From positions 1-64,000 of the forward strand of contig NZ_JAINVH010000027.1 of NCBI RefSeq assembly GCF_020400825.1: a stretch of DNA of 64,000 nt, given 5' to 3'. The notes beneath the pieces are model-generated. The model was not told the DNA's origin, did no database searches, and worked only from the letters and a program-made list of their open reading frames with translations. The position numbers were made by a program, and so were the translations under genes. This DNA is from Streptomyces sp. HPF1205 (lineage in GTDB: Bacteria > Actinomycetota > Actinomycetes > Streptomycetales > Streptomycetaceae). This document shows, piece after piece, positions 63,528 to 64,000 of this stretch; within the stretch, counting starts at the first letter, position 1; each line of letters opens with the position of its first letter.

Positions 63528-63579
63528 CTCAGGCATACCATCGGGGCACCGTCGGCCAGGCGACGAGGTGGAGATGACA

Positions 63580-64000
63580 ATGCGCGTCGTCCATGTGCAG
63601 GACAACGGTCCGCTGCTGGAATCGCTCTACACGGATGTCCTCGCCCCGTCCTTCCCGCCGGACGAGCTGGAGACCGCCGAGTGGCTGAGGTCCGGCGTGG
63701 CGGACGGCACCGTGCTCGCCACGGCCGCGGTGGACTCGGATGGGGCGGCGATCGGGGCGGCGATCGGCCATTGGCTGCCCGGGGCCCGCACCCTCCTGCT
63801 GACGTACCTCGCGGTGCCGCCGGGCAGCCGGGGCGGTGGAATCGGCGGGCTTCTGTTCAGCGAGGTCACCGGCACCTGGCAGAAGCGCCTCCGGCCCCGT
63901 GCGACATTCGCCGAGATCGAGCACCCCCTGGCCCATTCGGCGAGCGCGGACTACGGCGACCCCTCCGCGCGGCTGCGCTTCTACGCCCGCCACGGCGCCA
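63580..64000 (+). CDS. GNAT-family N-acetyltransferase (3' end outside window)
   Basis: 140 codons are visible from the ATG at 63580, which has GGTGGAG at 7-nt spacing; an ATG at 63574 is also in frame but too close to that RBS. The frame runs off the right edge. The acetyl-CoA-binding motif A appears as LTYLAVPPGSRGGGIGGLLFSEV, and FAEIEHPLAHSAS with ARLRFYARHGA fits the C-terminal half of a GNAT fold. Substrate unknown. It belongs to the flanking region. Confidence 0.82.
   Translation, partial: MRVVHVQDNGPLLESLYTDVLAPSFPPDELETAEWLRSGVADGTVLATAAVDSDGAAIGAAIGHWLPGARTLLLTYLAVPPGSRGGGIGGLLFSEVTGTWQKRLRPRATFAEIEHPLAHSASADYGDPSARLRFYARHGA

Overview
The window is about 73% GC. It has the codon bias, GGAGG-type ribosome binding sites, SARP, A-factor-type and LuxR regulators typical of an actinomycete, most likely Streptomyces or a close relative. 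It holds the start and most of a modular type I polyketide synthase (PKS) cluster, its tailoring, precursor-supply, export and regulatory genes, and what looks like the right-hand cluster border.

Positions 1-39172 (minus strand) carry four giant PKS genes, read right to left. The gene at 39172-30509 starts with a KSQ loading module (active-site Cys replaced by Gln180, malonyl-type AT) and module 1 (KS-AT-DH-KR-ACP), whose AT has an unusual FPSH specificity motif. The gene at 30365-20682 carries modules 2 and 3 (each KS-AT methylmalonyl-KR-ACP). The gene at 20651-9267 carries module 4 (KS-AT methylmalonyl-DH-ER-KR-ACP) and module 5 (KS-AT malonyl-KR-ACP). The gene at 8952-<1 carries module 6 (KS-AT malonyl-KR-ACP) and module 7 (KS-AT malonyl-DH, cut by the window edge). 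Read colinearly this gives CH3-CH=C(R)-CH(OH)-CH(Me)-CH(OH)-CH(Me)-CH2-CH(Me)-CH(OH)-CH2-CH(OH)-CH2-(ene or CH2CH2)-..., where R comes from an atypical extender. The chain continues outside the window.

Positions 39708-48049 hold a bicovalent flavin oxidase of the BBE type, an ABC exporter pair, and a plus-strand set. That set comprises an alpha/beta-hydrolase thioesterase-like protein with a Cys nucleophile, a free-standing N-methyltransferase embedded in a relic of an NRPS adenylation C-terminal subdomain, and a crotonyl-CoA carboxylase/reductase (CCR). The CCR probably makes the alkylmalonyl-CoA used by module 1.

Positions 48168-54579 form a regulatory block: two unannotated small ORFs, an AfsA-type butyrolactone synthase gene nearly fused to a large SARP gene, a 63-residue membrane peptide, and a LuxR-type regulator. 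Positions 54583-57409 carry a phosphopantetheinyl transferase and a fatty-acyl-AMP ligase. From 57780 onward the genes look like chromosomal flank: a Ser/Thr kinase, an alpha/beta hydrolase with a divergent AraC regulator, a broken IS5-type transposase remnant, a two-TM protein of unknown function and a GNAT acetyltransferase cut by the right edge. No rRNA, tRNA or CRISPR array was seen.
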